Shown here in pieces: positions 51,687 to 62,278 of a DNA stretch of 64,000 bases; the stretch's first letter is position 1; each line of letters begins with the position of its first letter. The stretch spans positions 310,001 to 374,000 of the forward strand of contig JACKMZ010000001.1 of assembly GCA_024235135.1 (NCBI GenBank), read 5' to 3'. Source of the stretch: Gammaproteobacteria bacterium. GTDB lineage: Bacteria > Pseudomonadota > Gammaproteobacteria > Competibacterales > Competibacteraceae. The position numbers and the translations under genes are program-made. The notes under the pieces were generated by a model. That model was given only the letters and a program-made list of their open reading frames with translations, made no database searches and was not told where the DNA came from.

Positions 51687-52946
51687 TCAGCCGGGCGCCC
51701 GGCGAATTCTCGCGCCGAGCTGCGACAGCTTTTCCTCGATGCATTCATAACCGCGGTCGATATGATAAATGCGGTCCACTGCGGTTTCCCCATCCGCGAC
51801 CAGGGCGGCCAGAATAAGACTGGCGGAGGCCCGCAGATCGGTCGCCATGATGGGGGCGCCGGTCAATGTCGGCACGCCGACGCTGATCGCGGTATTGCCT
51901 TCTAACTGAATTTGGGCGCCCATGCGCTGCAGTTCGTGAACGTGCATGAAGCGGTTTTCGAACACGGTCTCGGTAACGGTGCCAACGCCCTCGGCTACGG
52001 CGTTGAGGGCCACGAATTGGGCCTGCATGTCGGTTGGAAAGGCCGGGTACGGCGCCGTACGAATGTGCACGGCCTTGGGCCGTTGTCCGGCCATGTCCAG
52101 TTCCACCCAGTCCGGCCCGGCGTTGATGCGCGCGCCGGCGTCTTCCAGCTTACTTAATACCGCTTCCAGGAGATCAGGCCGGGTATCCTTGACCTTGACC
52201 CGTCCACCCGTGATGGCCGCCGCCGCCAGATAAGTGCCGGTTTCGATGCGATCGGGCAACACCCGATAATGGGTGCCATGTAGCCGATCCACTCCTTCGA
52301 TGATTAACGTGTCGGTGCCGGCGCCACTGATACGGGCTCCCATGGCGTTCAGGCATTCCGCCAGATCCACCACTTCGGGCTCGCGCGCGGCATTTTCGAT
52401 GATGGTCGTACCTTTGGCTAAGGTAGCGGCCATCATCAGATTCTCCGTGCCGGTGACGGTGACTAAATCCATGACTAGGCGAGCGCCTTTCAAACGCTTG
52501 GCCTGCGCTCGAATGTAGCCGTTTTCCACCCGGATGTCGGCGCCCATGTCGGCCAGCCCCTTGATGTGCAAATTCACTGGTCGCGAACCGATGGCGCAAC
52601 CTCCGGGGAGGGAAACTTCGGCTTGACCGAACCGCGCCAGCAGCGGGCCAAGCACTAGAATCGAGGCGCGCATGGTCTTGACCAGTTCGTAAGGCGCGCA
52701 GCAGTGACTGACGGAACGTGAGTCGACCTCGATGTGCATGTGTTCGTCGACCACCAGGCTGACGCCCATGCGCCCCAGCAATTCCATGGTTGTGGTGACG
52801 TCCTGCAAGTGTGGCACATTCGAGATGGTCACCGGGTCTTCGGCCAATAACGTAGCAGATAGGATTGGTAGAACGGCGTTCTTCGCCCCCGAGGCACGCA
52901 GCTCCCCGTGCAACGGAAGGCCGCCTTGGATAAACAAACGGCTCAT
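51687..52946 (-). CDS. murA: UDP-N-acetylglucosamine 1-carboxyvinyltransferase MurA
   Basis: MurA transfers enolpyruvate from PEP to UDP-GlcNAc, the committed step of peptidoglycan synthesis and target of fosfomycin. The 419-residue protein has Lys22/Asn23 (SGAKNAVLPI) and the PEP-binding Cys117 in LPGGCAIGSRP, so it should be fosfomycin-sensitive at this residue. The start at 52946 gives the family N-terminus MSRLFIQGG. It lies 17 bases after ibaG. Confidence 0.97.
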   Translation of the reverse strand: MSRLFIQGGLPLHGELRASGAKNAVLPILSATLLAEDPVTISNVPHLQDVTTTMELLGRMGVSLVVDEHMHIEVDSRSVSHCCAPYELVKTMRASILVLGPLLARFGQAEVSLPGGCAIGSRPVNLHIKGLADMGADIRVENGYIRAQAKRLKGARLVMDLVTVTGTENLMMAATLAKGTTIIENAAREPEVVDLAECLNAMGARISGAGTDTLIIEGVDRLHGTHYRVLPDRIETGTYLAAAAITGGRVKVKDTRPDLLEAVLSKLEDAGARINAGPDWVELDMAGQRPKAVHIRTAPYPAFPTDMQAQFVALNAVAEGVGTVTETVFENRFMHVHELQRMGAQIQLEGNTAISVGVPTLTGAPIMATDLRASASLILAALVADGETAVDRIYHIDRGYECIEEKLSQLGARIRRAPG

Positions 52947-52963
52947 GGCGGATAAGGGCTTCT

Positions 52964-53212
52964 TTATGATTGCTTTTGTTGCCAAGTGGTCGGGGTATAG
53001 GTTTTCAGAGCCAGTGCGTGGATTTCTTCGTTGTTCAGACGCCTGCCCAACGTCGCGTAAACCAGTCGGTGTTGTTGCAATAGGGATTTGCCGTTGAACG
53101 CTTCGCTGACGACGGTCGCTTCGAAATGCACACCGTCGTCCCCCCGTACCGTGACCTGTTGTGCGCCGGGCAATCCTTCTTTGATCAAGCTTTCGATCTC
53201 ACTCGCTTGCAT
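52964..53212 (-). CDS. ibaG: BolA-family protein IbaG
   Basis: An 82-residue BolA-like protein (VHFEATVVSEAFNGKSLLQQHRLVYATLGRR, then EIHALALKTYTP). Such proteins bind a shared 2Fe-2S cluster with monothiol glutaredoxin; IbaG is linked to acid stress and envelope function. The conserved His of BolA (QQHRLVYA) and the position between mla and murA support IbaG rather than BolA. Confidence 0.92.
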   Translation of the reverse strand: MQASEIESLIKEGLPGAQQVTVRGDDGVHFEATVVSEAFNGKSLLQQHRLVYATLGRRLNNEEIHALALKTYTPTTWQQKQS

Positions 53213-53277
53213 AGGGGTAACTCCTGGGTCCTGTGATCGCTGATTGTTTATACATGTCGATCGTTTCTGAAATGTTT

Positions 53278-53598
53278 TTACTGTATGTCGGTGACTATAT
53301 CGCTACATACGGGCAACACGCGGTCCAAATCGGCGATCGCGATGATGGACCGCATCTGCGGGGGAATATGGGCAAATTGCAAGATCTGACTACGTAGCCG
53401 AGCTTGGCGCAACCATTCGACCAGCAAGGCCACTCCGGCACTGTCGGCACGGGTGACGCCTTGCAGATCGACCAGCAACGCGGAATGCGGAGCGAAAAGC
53501 TGGGCGCCTTGTTGCCACAGTGTGTTCACCGTGGCAAAGCTCAGTTCGCCAGCGACCTTGAATCGGCCCTCACCCACAGGTTCAAGACTCGCCGTCAT
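53278..53598 (-). CDS. mlaB: STAS-domain protein MlaB
   Basis: A 106-residue STAS protein with the motif LLVDLQGVTRADSAGVALLVEWLRQA, whose DSAG corresponds to the anti-sigma-antagonist phosphorylation-type loop. MlaB stabilises the MlaFE transporter on its cytoplasmic side. The ATG at 53598 overlaps the mlaC TGA by one base; a GTG directly before it is an alternative. Confidence 0.9.
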   Translation of the reverse strand: MTASLEPVGEGRFKVAGELSFATVNTLWQQGAQLFAPHSALLVDLQGVTRADSAGVALLVEWLRQARLRSQILQFAHIPPQMRSIIAIADLDRVLPVCSDIVTDIQ

Positions 53599-54212
53599 CA
53601 CGAAGTCAGGTTCTGCCGGTTGCGTTGCGCCAGACTGTCTATTGTCGCGTCCATGCCTTGGGTGCGAATCTGATCAGCAAAAGTACTGCGGTAGTTGGTG
53701 ACCAAGCTGACTCCGTCGACCGTTACATCGTAAATTTTCCACCCATTGTTCATGCGATGCACGCTGTAGTTGATCGGAATGGGCTGACCGCTTTTCGGGT
53801 GAAATTCACAACGCACCGTGGCTTCGGTGGCGTCTGACGCCAAGGGGGGAGAGGGCGGGAATACGATTTCTTCGTTGGAATATTCCAGTAAGGCTTGGGA
53901 GTAGGTGCGCACCATCAGCGTGCGGAATTCGTCGGTGAACCGCTCCCGTTGATCCGGTGTGGCTTGCCGCCAGTACTTACCCAATACCCAGCGCGACATG
54001 ACGGTGAAATCGAAATGAGGCAGCACAATGTCGTTGACCAGATCGTAAATCTGCGCCGGATTTTTTTGCAGTTGGTCCCGGTTGTTCCGCAAGGCTTCGA
54101 TCATGCGATCGGAAGTTTCGCGTACCAGATCCTGGGGTGAATCCGCCGCTGGGATAGCGCAACAATACACTAATAGAAATAGCAACAATGGCGCGATCAG
54201 TAGTTTTTTCAT
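53598..54212 (-). CDS. mlaC: Periplasmic phospholipid-binding protein MlaC
   Basis: MlaC shuttles phospholipids between the outer-membrane MlaA complex and the inner-membrane MlaFEDB. The 204-residue protein has a signal peptide (KKLLIAPLLLFLLVYCCAIPAADS), then LPHFDFTVMSRWVLGKYWRQATPDQRERFTDEF and the GWKIYDVTVDGVSLVTNYRSTF end motif. A gap of 82 bases separates it from mlaD, larger than elsewhere in the operon. Confidence 0.95.
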   Translation of the reverse strand: MKKLLIAPLLLFLLVYCCAIPAADSPQDLVRETSDRMIEALRNNRDQLQKNPAQIYDLVNDIVLPHFDFTVMSRWVLGKYWRQATPDQRERFTDEFRTLMVRTYSQALLEYSNEEIVFPPSPPLASDATEATVRCEFHPKSGQPIPINYSVHRMNNGWKIYDVTVDGVSLVTNYRSTFADQIRTQGMDATIDSLAQRNRQNLTS

Positions 54213-54294
54213 GGTGGCTGCCTTTACAAAAGCTTACAGAATCAACCGCTCAGTTTATCAGAATCCGATGTATACGCGGTTGTCGGTTGCGAGC

Positions 54295-54762
54295 CTACGG
54301 TTTGTCACTTCCTGCCAGAGTGGTCACTAGTCGCCCGACCAGTTTTTCCAGCACCAGGGCGGACTGGGTCAGTTTGATGGTGTCGCCTTCCTGAAGATCG
54401 GTGTCCATGCCGCCGGGCTCAAGGCCGATGTACTGTTCGCCCAGCAAGCCGGACGTCAGAATACTGGCGCTGGTGTCCGTCGGCAGATGATATTCGGGGG
54501 CGATGGTGAACCGCACGACGGCTTCGTATGTTTGGGGATCGATGGCAATATTCACGACCCGCCCGATGCGCACGCCTGCCAGAGTCACCGGGGCCCTGAC
54601 CTTGAGGCCGCCGATGTTTTCGAAATTCGCATTGACTGTGTATCCGTCGTTGTTGCCGAGTTCACGGATATTGCTGACCTGCATGGCGAGCATGAATAAT
54701 GCCGCCAGGCCCAATACCACGAATAAACCCACGGCTGTTTCCAGCGTTTTTGTCGGGGCCAT
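54295..54762 (-). CDS. mlaD: MCE-domain protein MlaD
   Basis: A 155-residue inner-membrane-anchored MCE protein: one N-terminal helix (AVGLFVVLGLAALFMLAM), then the MCE domain with NANFENIGGLKVRAPVTLAGVRIGRV and GLLGEQYIGLEPGG. The hexameric ring forms the periplasmic lipid channel of the Mla transporter. One base separates it from mlaE. Confidence 0.96.
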   Translation of the reverse strand: MAPTKTLETAVGLFVVLGLAALFMLAMQVSNIRELGNNDGYTVNANFENIGGLKVRAPVTLAGVRIGRVVNIAIDPQTYEAVVRFTIAPEYHLPTDTSASILTSGLLGEQYIGLEPGGMDTDLQEGDTIKLTQSALVLEKLVGRLVTTLAGSDKP

Positions 54763-54763
54763 T

Positions 54764-55552
54764 TTATTTATCTCCGAACATCAGGGCCGTCAGCATGAAA
54801 TCCAGTCCCAGTACCGCCAGCGAAGTATTGACCACCGTGCGGGTGGTGGCTCGCCCTATGCCTTCCGACGTGGGGATGGCGTCGTATCCCTCGAATACGG
54901 CAATCCAGTTGGCTACTAGGGAGAAGGCGATGCTTTTGACTAGCACACCGTTAATGATGTCGTCCACCCATTCCACACGCCCCTGCATTTGTGACCAAAA
55001 CGTGCCCGCGTCTACACCCAGTTGCTGCACAGCGACATAATACCCGCCCAAGATGCCGACGGCTGTGAAAATACAAGCCAACAACGGCAGGGCGATGAGA
55101 CCCGCTAGGAAGCGGGGAGCAATGACACGCTGAAAAGGATCCACCGCCATCATTTCCATGCTGGAGATCTGTTCGGTGGCCTTCATCAAGCCGATCTCGG
55201 CGGTCAGCGCCGAACCGGCCCGACCCGCGTAGAGCAAGGCGGAGACTACAGGTCCTAATTCCTGGACCAGGGACAGGGCCACAACCGCGCCCAAGGATGA
55301 TTCCGCGCCGAAATCCACCAGATTAGTATACCCTTGCAGACCGAGCACCATGCCGACGAAAAGCCCGGAAACCACGATGATTGGCAAAGACAGAACGCCA
55401 ACCGAATAGACTTGCTGGATTACCAAACCGGGGCGGGTGAAGAGAAAAGCGCCTAGGGCTATGACCATGTCCATGAAGAACAGGCTAGCCCGCCCCAGGC
55501 GGCCCAGTTTGTCTAAGACGAACCGTCCTAGCCGCCGCAGTTGCGCGATCAT
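54764..55552 (-). CDS. mlaE: Phospholipid ABC transporter permease MlaE
   Basis: A 262-residue permease with five to six membrane segments and the MlaE-family blocks GLFVGMVLGLQGY, LGPVVSALLYAGRAGSALTAEIGLMKATEQI and a late EGIGRATTRTVVNTS. The start at 55552 overlaps the mlaF stop (ATGA). The longer in-frame extension is a read-through of mlaF. Confidence 0.96.
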   Translation of the reverse strand: MIAQLRRLGRFVLDKLGRLGRASLFFMDMVIALGAFLFTRPGLVIQQVYSVGVLSLPIIVVSGLFVGMVLGLQGYTNLVDFGAESSLGAVVALSLVQELGPVVSALLYAGRAGSALTAEIGLMKATEQISSMEMMAVDPFQRVIAPRFLAGLIALPLLACIFTAVGILGGYYVAVQQLGVDAGTFWSQMQGRVEWVDDIINGVLVKSIAFSLVANWIAVFEGYDAIPTSEGIGRATTRTVVNTSLAVLGLDFMLTALMFGDK

Positions 55553-56388
55553 TGGACTTCCCCAGACAGCAGATCTGCCGCGTAGTCCGGCGCTGGATAA
55601 TGAAAAGCGACCGGTCCGTCGGGCAGCGCCTGCATAAATTGCCGTGCCCATGCCGAGGGGGCCTGACCGAGGGTTTCCGGGGTGCCTTGTTCCATCACGC
55701 GGCCATCGGCGATCAGGTAAATGTAATCGGCGATGGATGCGGCCTCCTGTACATCGTGGGAGACGACGATGCTGGTCATTCCCAGCGCATCGTTGAGCGT
55801 GCGAATCAACTTGACCAGGACGCCCATGGAGATGGGATCTTGGCCGGCGAACGGCTCGTCATACATGATCAGCATCGGGTCTAGGGCAATGGCGCGGGCT
55901 AGGGCAACCCGTCGCGCCATACCACCGGATAGCTGGTTGGGCATCAACCGCCAAGCACCTCGCAACCCCACTGATTCCAGTTTCATCAACACCAGCGTGC
56001 GAATCAGCGTCTCGGGCAGGCGAGTATGTTCCCGTATTGGAAAAGCGACATTTTCGAATACCGACAAATCACTGAACAGAGCACCACTTTGGAACAGCAT
56101 GCCCATCTGTTTGCGCAGACGGTATAAGTCGGGTTTGGAAAGTTTATGTACCCGTTCACCGGCCACATCGATAGTTCCAGTAAGCGGACGTAATTGTCCT
56201 CCTATCAAACGGAGCAAGGTGGTTTTGCCGGTGCCGCTGGGACCCATGATGACGGTGATGCGACCGCGCGGAATATCCAGATCAATACCGTCGAAGATCA
56301 CGCGATCTCCCCGTGCAAACCGCAGATCCCGCACGTGTATCAAGAGTCCTTCGGGGGTGAATGGTGTGGCCGATTTCGATTTCATCAT
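55549..56388 (-). CDS. mlaF: Phospholipid ABC transporter ATPase MlaF
   Basis: A 279-residue ABC ATPase with Walker A GPSGTGKT (49-56), Q-loop GMLFQSGALF, signature NQLSGGMARRVALARA and Walker B LIMYDEPFAGQDP, then the H-loop SHDVQEA. It powers retrograde or anterograde lipid transport with MlaE. First gene of the mlaFEDCB-ibaG-murA-hisGDC series. Confidence 0.96.
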   Translation of the reverse strand: MMKSKSATPFTPEGLLIHVRDLRFARGDRVIFDGIDLDIPRGRITVIMGPSGTGKTTLLRLIGGQLRPLTGTIDVAGERVHKLSKPDLYRLRKQMGMLFQSGALFSDLSVFENVAFPIREHTRLPETLIRTLVLMKLESVGLRGAWRLMPNQLSGGMARRVALARAIALDPMLIMYDEPFAGQDPISMGVLVKLIRTLNDALGMTSIVVSHDVQEAASIADYIYLIADGRVMEQGTPETLGQAPSAWARQFMQALPDGPVAFHYPAPDYAADLLSGEVQ

Positions 56389-56449
56389 AAATATTGAAAT
56401 ATTGCGCCGCGCCTAGCGATTGGGTGCAGAAGCGGGGCGAAACTTAAGA

Positions 56450-56650
56450 CTACTGACCGTCGTGGGGATAATGGCGTTGAATCAAAAAGATGAACACGAT
56501 GATCCCGCCCCATACCAGATAGGGTAAATACCACGGGCGATCCGAGGTCGCCAACCAGCGGAAAAAGGGCGAGGCCAGCATAAAAGCCGCGAAGATCAAG
56601 AGTAACAACACGGCGTCCCGACGCTGGGCATGGTTTGGACTTTGACGCAT
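56450..56650 (-). CDS. Small two-helix membrane protein, unknown function
   Basis: A 66-residue protein with two membrane helices (AVLLLLIFAAFMLASPFFRWL and YLVWGGIIVFIFLIQRH) and a basic N-terminus. It recalls the short proteins found beside sodium/solute symporters, but no symporter is near. The ATG at 56650 has AGGA about ten bases ahead; the ATG at 56668 would add six residues and place its start 6 bases from the divergent truA start. Function not assigned. Confidence 0.6.
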   Translation of the reverse strand: MRQSPNHAQRRDAVLLLLIFAAFMLASPFFRWLATSDRPWYLPYLVWGGIIVFIFLIQRHYPHDGQ

Positions 56651-56673
56651 CGCGACCGATCCTGTCATGATTT

Positions 56674-57510
56674 ATGCGCGATCATTATGAACGGCTGACG
56701 GTAGCAAGCAAGCACGGCTTAATGCGGATTGCCCTGGGTTTGGAATATGATGGCTCCCAATTTCGTGGCTGGCAGATTCAGGAAAAGGGAGTCCGGACCG
56801 TGCAATGTTGCCTGGAACAGGCGTTGTCCTCCATTGCCGATCACCCCATTCATACATTCTGTGCAGGCCGTACTGATGCGGGGGTGCATGCCATTGGACA
56901 AGTGGTGCACTTTGATACCTCGGCGCGAAGGCCCGCACAGGCGTGGATCATGGGAGGTAACTCCAACCTCCCGGCCGATATTGGCGTGCTGTGGGCTCAA
57001 CCGGTCCCGGAGACTTTCCATGCGCGTTTCTCCGCCGTGGCGCGTCGCTATCGCTACGTGATACTGAATCGACCCTATCGCCCTGTTTTGGAACGTCACC
57101 GGGCGGCTTGGTGGTATAAGCCCTTGTCCGCTCACAGCATGGACAAAGCGGCTCAGGATCTGCTGGGCGAACACGATTTCAGTGCGTTTCGCGGGCGTCA
57201 CTGTCAGGCCCGAACACCGGTGCGTACCGTGCATGCAATCCGTGTCGAACGTCACGGCGATCATGTCGTGCTGGATATCGAAGCCAATGCCTTTTTACAT
57301 CACATGGTGCGTAATATCACGGGTGTGCTGCTGGCAATCGGGGGTGGTGAACGGCCAATAGACTGGGCGGGGGATGTGTTGGCGGGGTGCGATAGGCGCT
57401 TGGCGGGGGTGATGGCGCCTCCCGAAGGTCTCTATTTGATCGAAGTCCGATACGCGGATTCCTTCGGTCTGCCCCAAGGTAAATACTCGAAACCCGCCTT
57501 CGGCCCTTGA
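56674..57510 (+). CDS. truA: tRNA pseudouridine38-40 synthase TruA
   Basis: TruA makes pseudouridine at positions 38-40 of tRNA anticodon arms. The 278-residue protein has the catalytic Asp68 in CAGRTDAGVHA, LGLEYDGSQFRGWQ at the start, and HHMVRNITGVLLAIG near the end. The start could also be the ATG at 56722 (MRIALGLEYDG); neither has a strong ribosome-binding site. The stop codon lies inside the rpsL promoter -35 box. Confidence 0.94.
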   Translation: MRDHYERLTVASKHGLMRIALGLEYDGSQFRGWQIQEKGVRTVQCCLEQALSSIADHPIHTFCAGRTDAGVHAIGQVVHFDTSARRPAQAWIMGGNSNLPADIGVLWAQPVPETFHARFSAVARRYRYVILNRPYRPVLERHRAAWWYKPLSAHSMDKAAQDLLGEHDFSAFRGRHCQARTPVRTVHAIRVERHGDHVVLDIEANAFLHHMVRNITGVLLAIGGGERPIDWAGDVLAGCDRRLAGVMAPPEGLYLIEVRYADSFGLPQGKYSKPAFGP

Positions 57511-57535
57511 CAGCTAGGACCTATGGCCCTATATT
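57507..57535 (+). promoter_or_regulatory. Sigma-70 promoter of the rpsL-rpsG-fusA-tuf operon
   Basis: TTGACA at 57507-57512, a 17-base spacer and TATATT at 57530-57535. The -35 is perfect and overlaps the truA TGA. Transcription would begin near 57542, five bases before a leader hairpin. Confidence 0.85.
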
Positions 57536-57546
57536 TCCACGTCTTT

Positions 57547-57577
57547 GCAGCCGCAACCGTGGGCTGCGATTTTATTT
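57547..57577 (+). terminator. Hairpin with T-run in the rpsL leader (truA terminator or attenuator)
   Basis: GCAGCC (57547-57552) and GGCTGC (57562-57567) with a nine-base loop, followed by GATTTTATTTG. It can terminate truA transcripts. Because the rpsL promoter lies upstream of it, it would also be in the first 35 nucleotides of the rpsL mRNA. Confidence 0.6.
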
Positions 57578-57601
57578 GTGCCGTCGGAGTTTAGAGAGCG
57601 A

Positions 57602-57976
57602 ATGGCGACAATCAATCAATTGGTACGCAAACCGCGCGTCCGCAAGAAGGAAAAAAGCAACGTGCCGGCTCTGGAAAGCTGTCCCCAGAAGCGGGGCGTA
57701 TGCACTCGAGTTTATACCACGACTCCGAAAAAGCCCAATTCGGCTTTGCGGAAGGTGGCTCGTGTACGGCTTACCAACGGTTTTGAAGTGACCAGTTACA
57801 TTGGTGGCGAAGGCCATAACCTGCAAGAGCACTCGGTGGTGCTGATTCGCGGGGGGCGCGTCAAGGACTTGCCCGGTGTTCGCTATCACACGATCCGCGG
57901 CAGCCTGGACACCTCTGGTGTGGCCAAGCGCCGCCAGGGACGCTCTAAGTATGGCGCTAAGCGTCCAAAATCCTGA
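57602..57976 (+). CDS. rpsL: 30S ribosomal protein S12
   Basis: S12 controls decoding accuracy at the A site. The 124-residue protein (same length as in E. coli) has the conserved TTTPKKPNSALRK loop with the lysine equivalent to Lys43 intact, so it looks streptomycin-sensitive at this position, and RGGRVKDLPGVRYHTIRG around Lys88. The start MATINQLVRKPR fixes the ATG at 57602. First gene of the str operon. Confidence 0.98.
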   Translation: MATINQLVRKPRVRKKEKSNVPALESCPQKRGVCTRVYTTTPKKPNSALRKVARVRLTNGFEVTSYIGGEGHNLQEHSVVLIRGGRVKDLPGVRYHTIRGSLDTSGVAKRRQGRSKYGAKRPKS

Positions 57977-58005
57977 GCGCAATCGACTAAAGGTTCGAGG
58001 CGATC

Positions 58006-58476
58006 ATGCCTAGAAGAAGAGAAGTTCCGAAACGTATTATCTTGCCGGACCCGAAATTCGGCAGCGAGATGCTGACCAAATTCGTCAATATGGTGATGGA
58101 TCGCGGTAAGAAATCGATTGCCGAGAATATTGTTTACGGCGCGCTGGAACAAATGGCCGAGCGCAGTAAGGGCGAGCCCATGGAAGTGCTGGGGCAGGCC
58201 CTGGATAATGTGCGCCCGCTGGTTGAGGTGAAATCGCGTCGAGTCGGCGGCGCGACCTATCAGGTTCCTGTCGAGGTCCGCTCCGTGCGCCGGACGACGC
58301 TGGCGATGCGTTGGATCATCGACGCCGCCCGCAAGCGGGGTGAGAAATCGATGGCGCGGCGTTTGGCCGGGGAACTGATGGATGCTGCCGAAAATCGCGG
58401 CACCGCCGTGAAAAAGCGCGAAGATACCCATCGCATGGCGGAAGCCAATAAGGCTTTCGCTCACTATCGCTGGTAA
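58006..58476 (+). CDS. rpsG: 30S ribosomal protein S7
   Basis: S7 nucleates assembly of the 30S head and lines the E-site. The 156-residue protein begins MPRRREVPKRIILPDPKFGSE without deletions and includes GGATYQVPVEVRSVRRTTLAMRW. It lies 29 bases after rpsL. Confidence 0.98.
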   Translation: MPRRREVPKRIILPDPKFGSEMLTKFVNMVMDRGKKSIAENIVYGALEQMAERSKGEPMEVLGQALDNVRPLVEVKSRRVGGATYQVPVEVRSVRRTTLAMRWIIDAARKRGEKSMARRLAGELMDAAENRGTAVKKREDTHRMAEANKAFAHYRW

Positions 58477-58493
58477 TGACGAGGACGTGAACC

Positions 58494-60590
<2,097 letters not shown>

Positions 60591-60625
60591 GCGTTACATT
60601 GACTGAAGATTGAGGTGATCTAAAA

Positions 60626-61816
60626 GTGTCCAAAGAGAAATTTGAGCGCACGAAGCCGCATGTAAACGTGGGGACGATTGGGCATGTGGACCATGGCAAG
60701 ACCACGCTGACGGCGGCGATGACCAAGATCATGGCGGAGCAGTTTGGGGGTGAGTTTCGCTCCTACGATCAGATTGACTCGGCGCCGGAAGAGCGGGCGC
60801 GGGGCATTACGATTGCTACGGCGCACGTAGAATACCAATCGCCGACGCGGCACTATGCGCATGTGGATTGTCCGGGACATGCGGACTACATCAAGAACAT
60901 GATCACTGGGGCGGCGCAGATGGACGGAGCGATCCTGGTGGTATCGGCGGCGGATGGACCGATGCCGCAGACGCGGGAGCACATTTTGTTGGCGCGGCAG
61001 GTGGGGGTGCCATGCATTGTGGTATACCTCAACAAAGCGGACATGGTGGACGACGCGGAGTTATTGGAATTGGTGGAAATGGAAGTGCGGGAATTGCTTT
61101 CCAAGTATGATTTTCCGGGTGACGACATACCGATTGTAGTGGGGTCGGCGCTCAAGGCGCTGGAAGGGGACAGCAGTGACATTGGGGTGTCCTCGGTGCT
61201 GAAGCTAGTGGAAGCGATGGACTCTTACATTCCGCAGCCGGAGCGGGAGATTGACAAACCGTTTTTGATGCCGATTGAAGATGTTTTTTCGATTTCCGGG
61301 CGTGGGACGGTGGTGACGGGACGGGTTGACCGGGGCCGCGTCAAGGTGGGTGAGGAAGTGGAGATTGTGGGTATCCGGGCCACCACCAAGACCACCTGCA
61401 CGGGTGTGGAGATGTTTCGCAAGCTGCTGGATGAAGGCGTGGCGGGCGACAACATTGGGGTGTTGCTGCGTGGAACCAAGCGGGACGATGTGGAGCGGGG
61501 CCAGGTGTTGGCCAAGCCGGGGACGATCACGCCGCACACGCATTTTGAAGCGGAAGTGTATGTGTTGACCAAGGAAGAGGGCGGGCGTCACACGCCGTTT
61601 TTCAAGGGTTACCGGCCACAGTTTTATTTCCGCACGACGGACGTAACGGGTTCGGTGGAGCTACCTGAAGGTGTGGAAATGGTGATGCCGGGGGACAACA
61701 TTAAGATGGTGGTGAACCTGATTGCGCCGATTGCCATGGAAGAGGGATTGCGTTTTGCCATCCGGGAAGGCGGTCGAACCGTCGGCGCCGGCGTCGTCGC
61801 GAAAATTATCGAGTGA
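60626..61816 (+). CDS. tuf: Elongation factor Tu
   Basis: EF-Tu delivers aminoacyl-tRNA to the ribosome. The 396-residue protein has G1 GHVDHGKT (19-26), G2 RARGITI, G3 DCPGHADY and G4 NKADMVDD. GTG start with a TTGAGGTGAT site. Protein sequence is normal, but codon use is not: by hand count 14 of 24 arginines are CGG, and glycine and alanine are mostly GGG and GCG up to about base 61770, after which GGC/GCC/GTC reappear. A second tuf copy probably exists elsewhere, as in most gammaproteobacteria. Confidence 0.97.
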   Translation: MSKEKFERTKPHVNVGTIGHVDHGKTTLTAAMTKIMAEQFGGEFRSYDQIDSAPEERARGITIATAHVEYQSPTRHYAHVDCPGHADYIKNMITGAAQMDGAILVVSAADGPMPQTREHILLARQVGVPCIVVYLNKADMVDDAELLELVEMEVRELLSKYDFPGDDIPIVVGSALKALEGDSSDIGVSSVLKLVEAMDSYIPQPEREIDKPFLMPIEDVFSISGRGTVVTGRVDRGRVKVGEEVEIVGIRATTKTTCTGVEMFRKLLDEGVAGDNIGVLLRGTKRDDVERGQVLAKPGTITPHTHFEAEVYVLTKEEGGRHTPFFKGYRPQFYFRTTDVTGSVELPEGVEMVMPGDNIKMVVNLIAPIAMEEGLRFAIREGGRTVGAGVVAKIIE

Positions 61817-61821
61817 CGATC

Positions 61822-62133
61822 ATGGCGAATCAGAGAATCCGCATCCGACTCAAGGCATTCGATCATCGCTTGATTGATCAGTCGGCACGGGAGATCGTGG
61901 AGACCGCCAAGCGCACTGGAGCGCAAGTCCGTGGTCCCATTCCGTTGCCGACGAAGAACGAACGTTTTACCGTGTTGGTTTCACCTCATGTTAACAAGGA
62001 TGCGCGTGATCAATACGAGATCCGTACTCACAAGCGTTTGATGGATATTGTGGACCCGACGGATAAGACAGTCGATGCATTGATGAAGCTGGATCTTGCC
62101 GCGGGTGTTGATGTCCAGATCAAGTTGAATTAA
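61822..62133 (+). CDS. rpsJ: 30S ribosomal protein S10 (NusE)
   Basis: The 103-residue S10 also acts in transcription antitermination as NusE. Family sequence RIRIRLKAFDHRLID and TAKRTGAQVRGPIPLPT; start fixed at 61822 (MANQRIRI). It follows tuf after only 5 bases, so the str and S10 operons are joined here. Confidence 0.98.
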   Translation: MANQRIRIRLKAFDHRLIDQSAREIVETAKRTGAQVRGPIPLPTKNERFTVLVSPHVNKDARDQYEIRTHKRLMDIVDPTDKTVDALMKLDLAAGVDVQIKLN

Positions 62134-62278
62134 GGGCGCCTTGCCCTATCCCTATCTCTGTTCGCAAGATACGGGAGACGATACGGTTTTCGCCAGGCCC
62201 GAGGCTGGCTTGGTGTAAAACCGCGGCGCATGAGGGATGCCATCCCTCCTCTGGCCTAAATAAAAAAGAGGTTTTCCA
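62134..62278 (+). promoter_or_regulatory. rpsJ-rplC intergenic leader with hairpins
   Basis: A 145-base gap, long for the S10 operon interior. It holds the perfect stem GAGGGA/TCCCTC (62232-62248 with loop) and a CCTCT (62248-62252) that can pair with the rplC ribosome-binding site AGAGG (62267-62271). These could form a translational control structure for rplC; whether L4 binds here is unknown. Confidence 0.4.
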
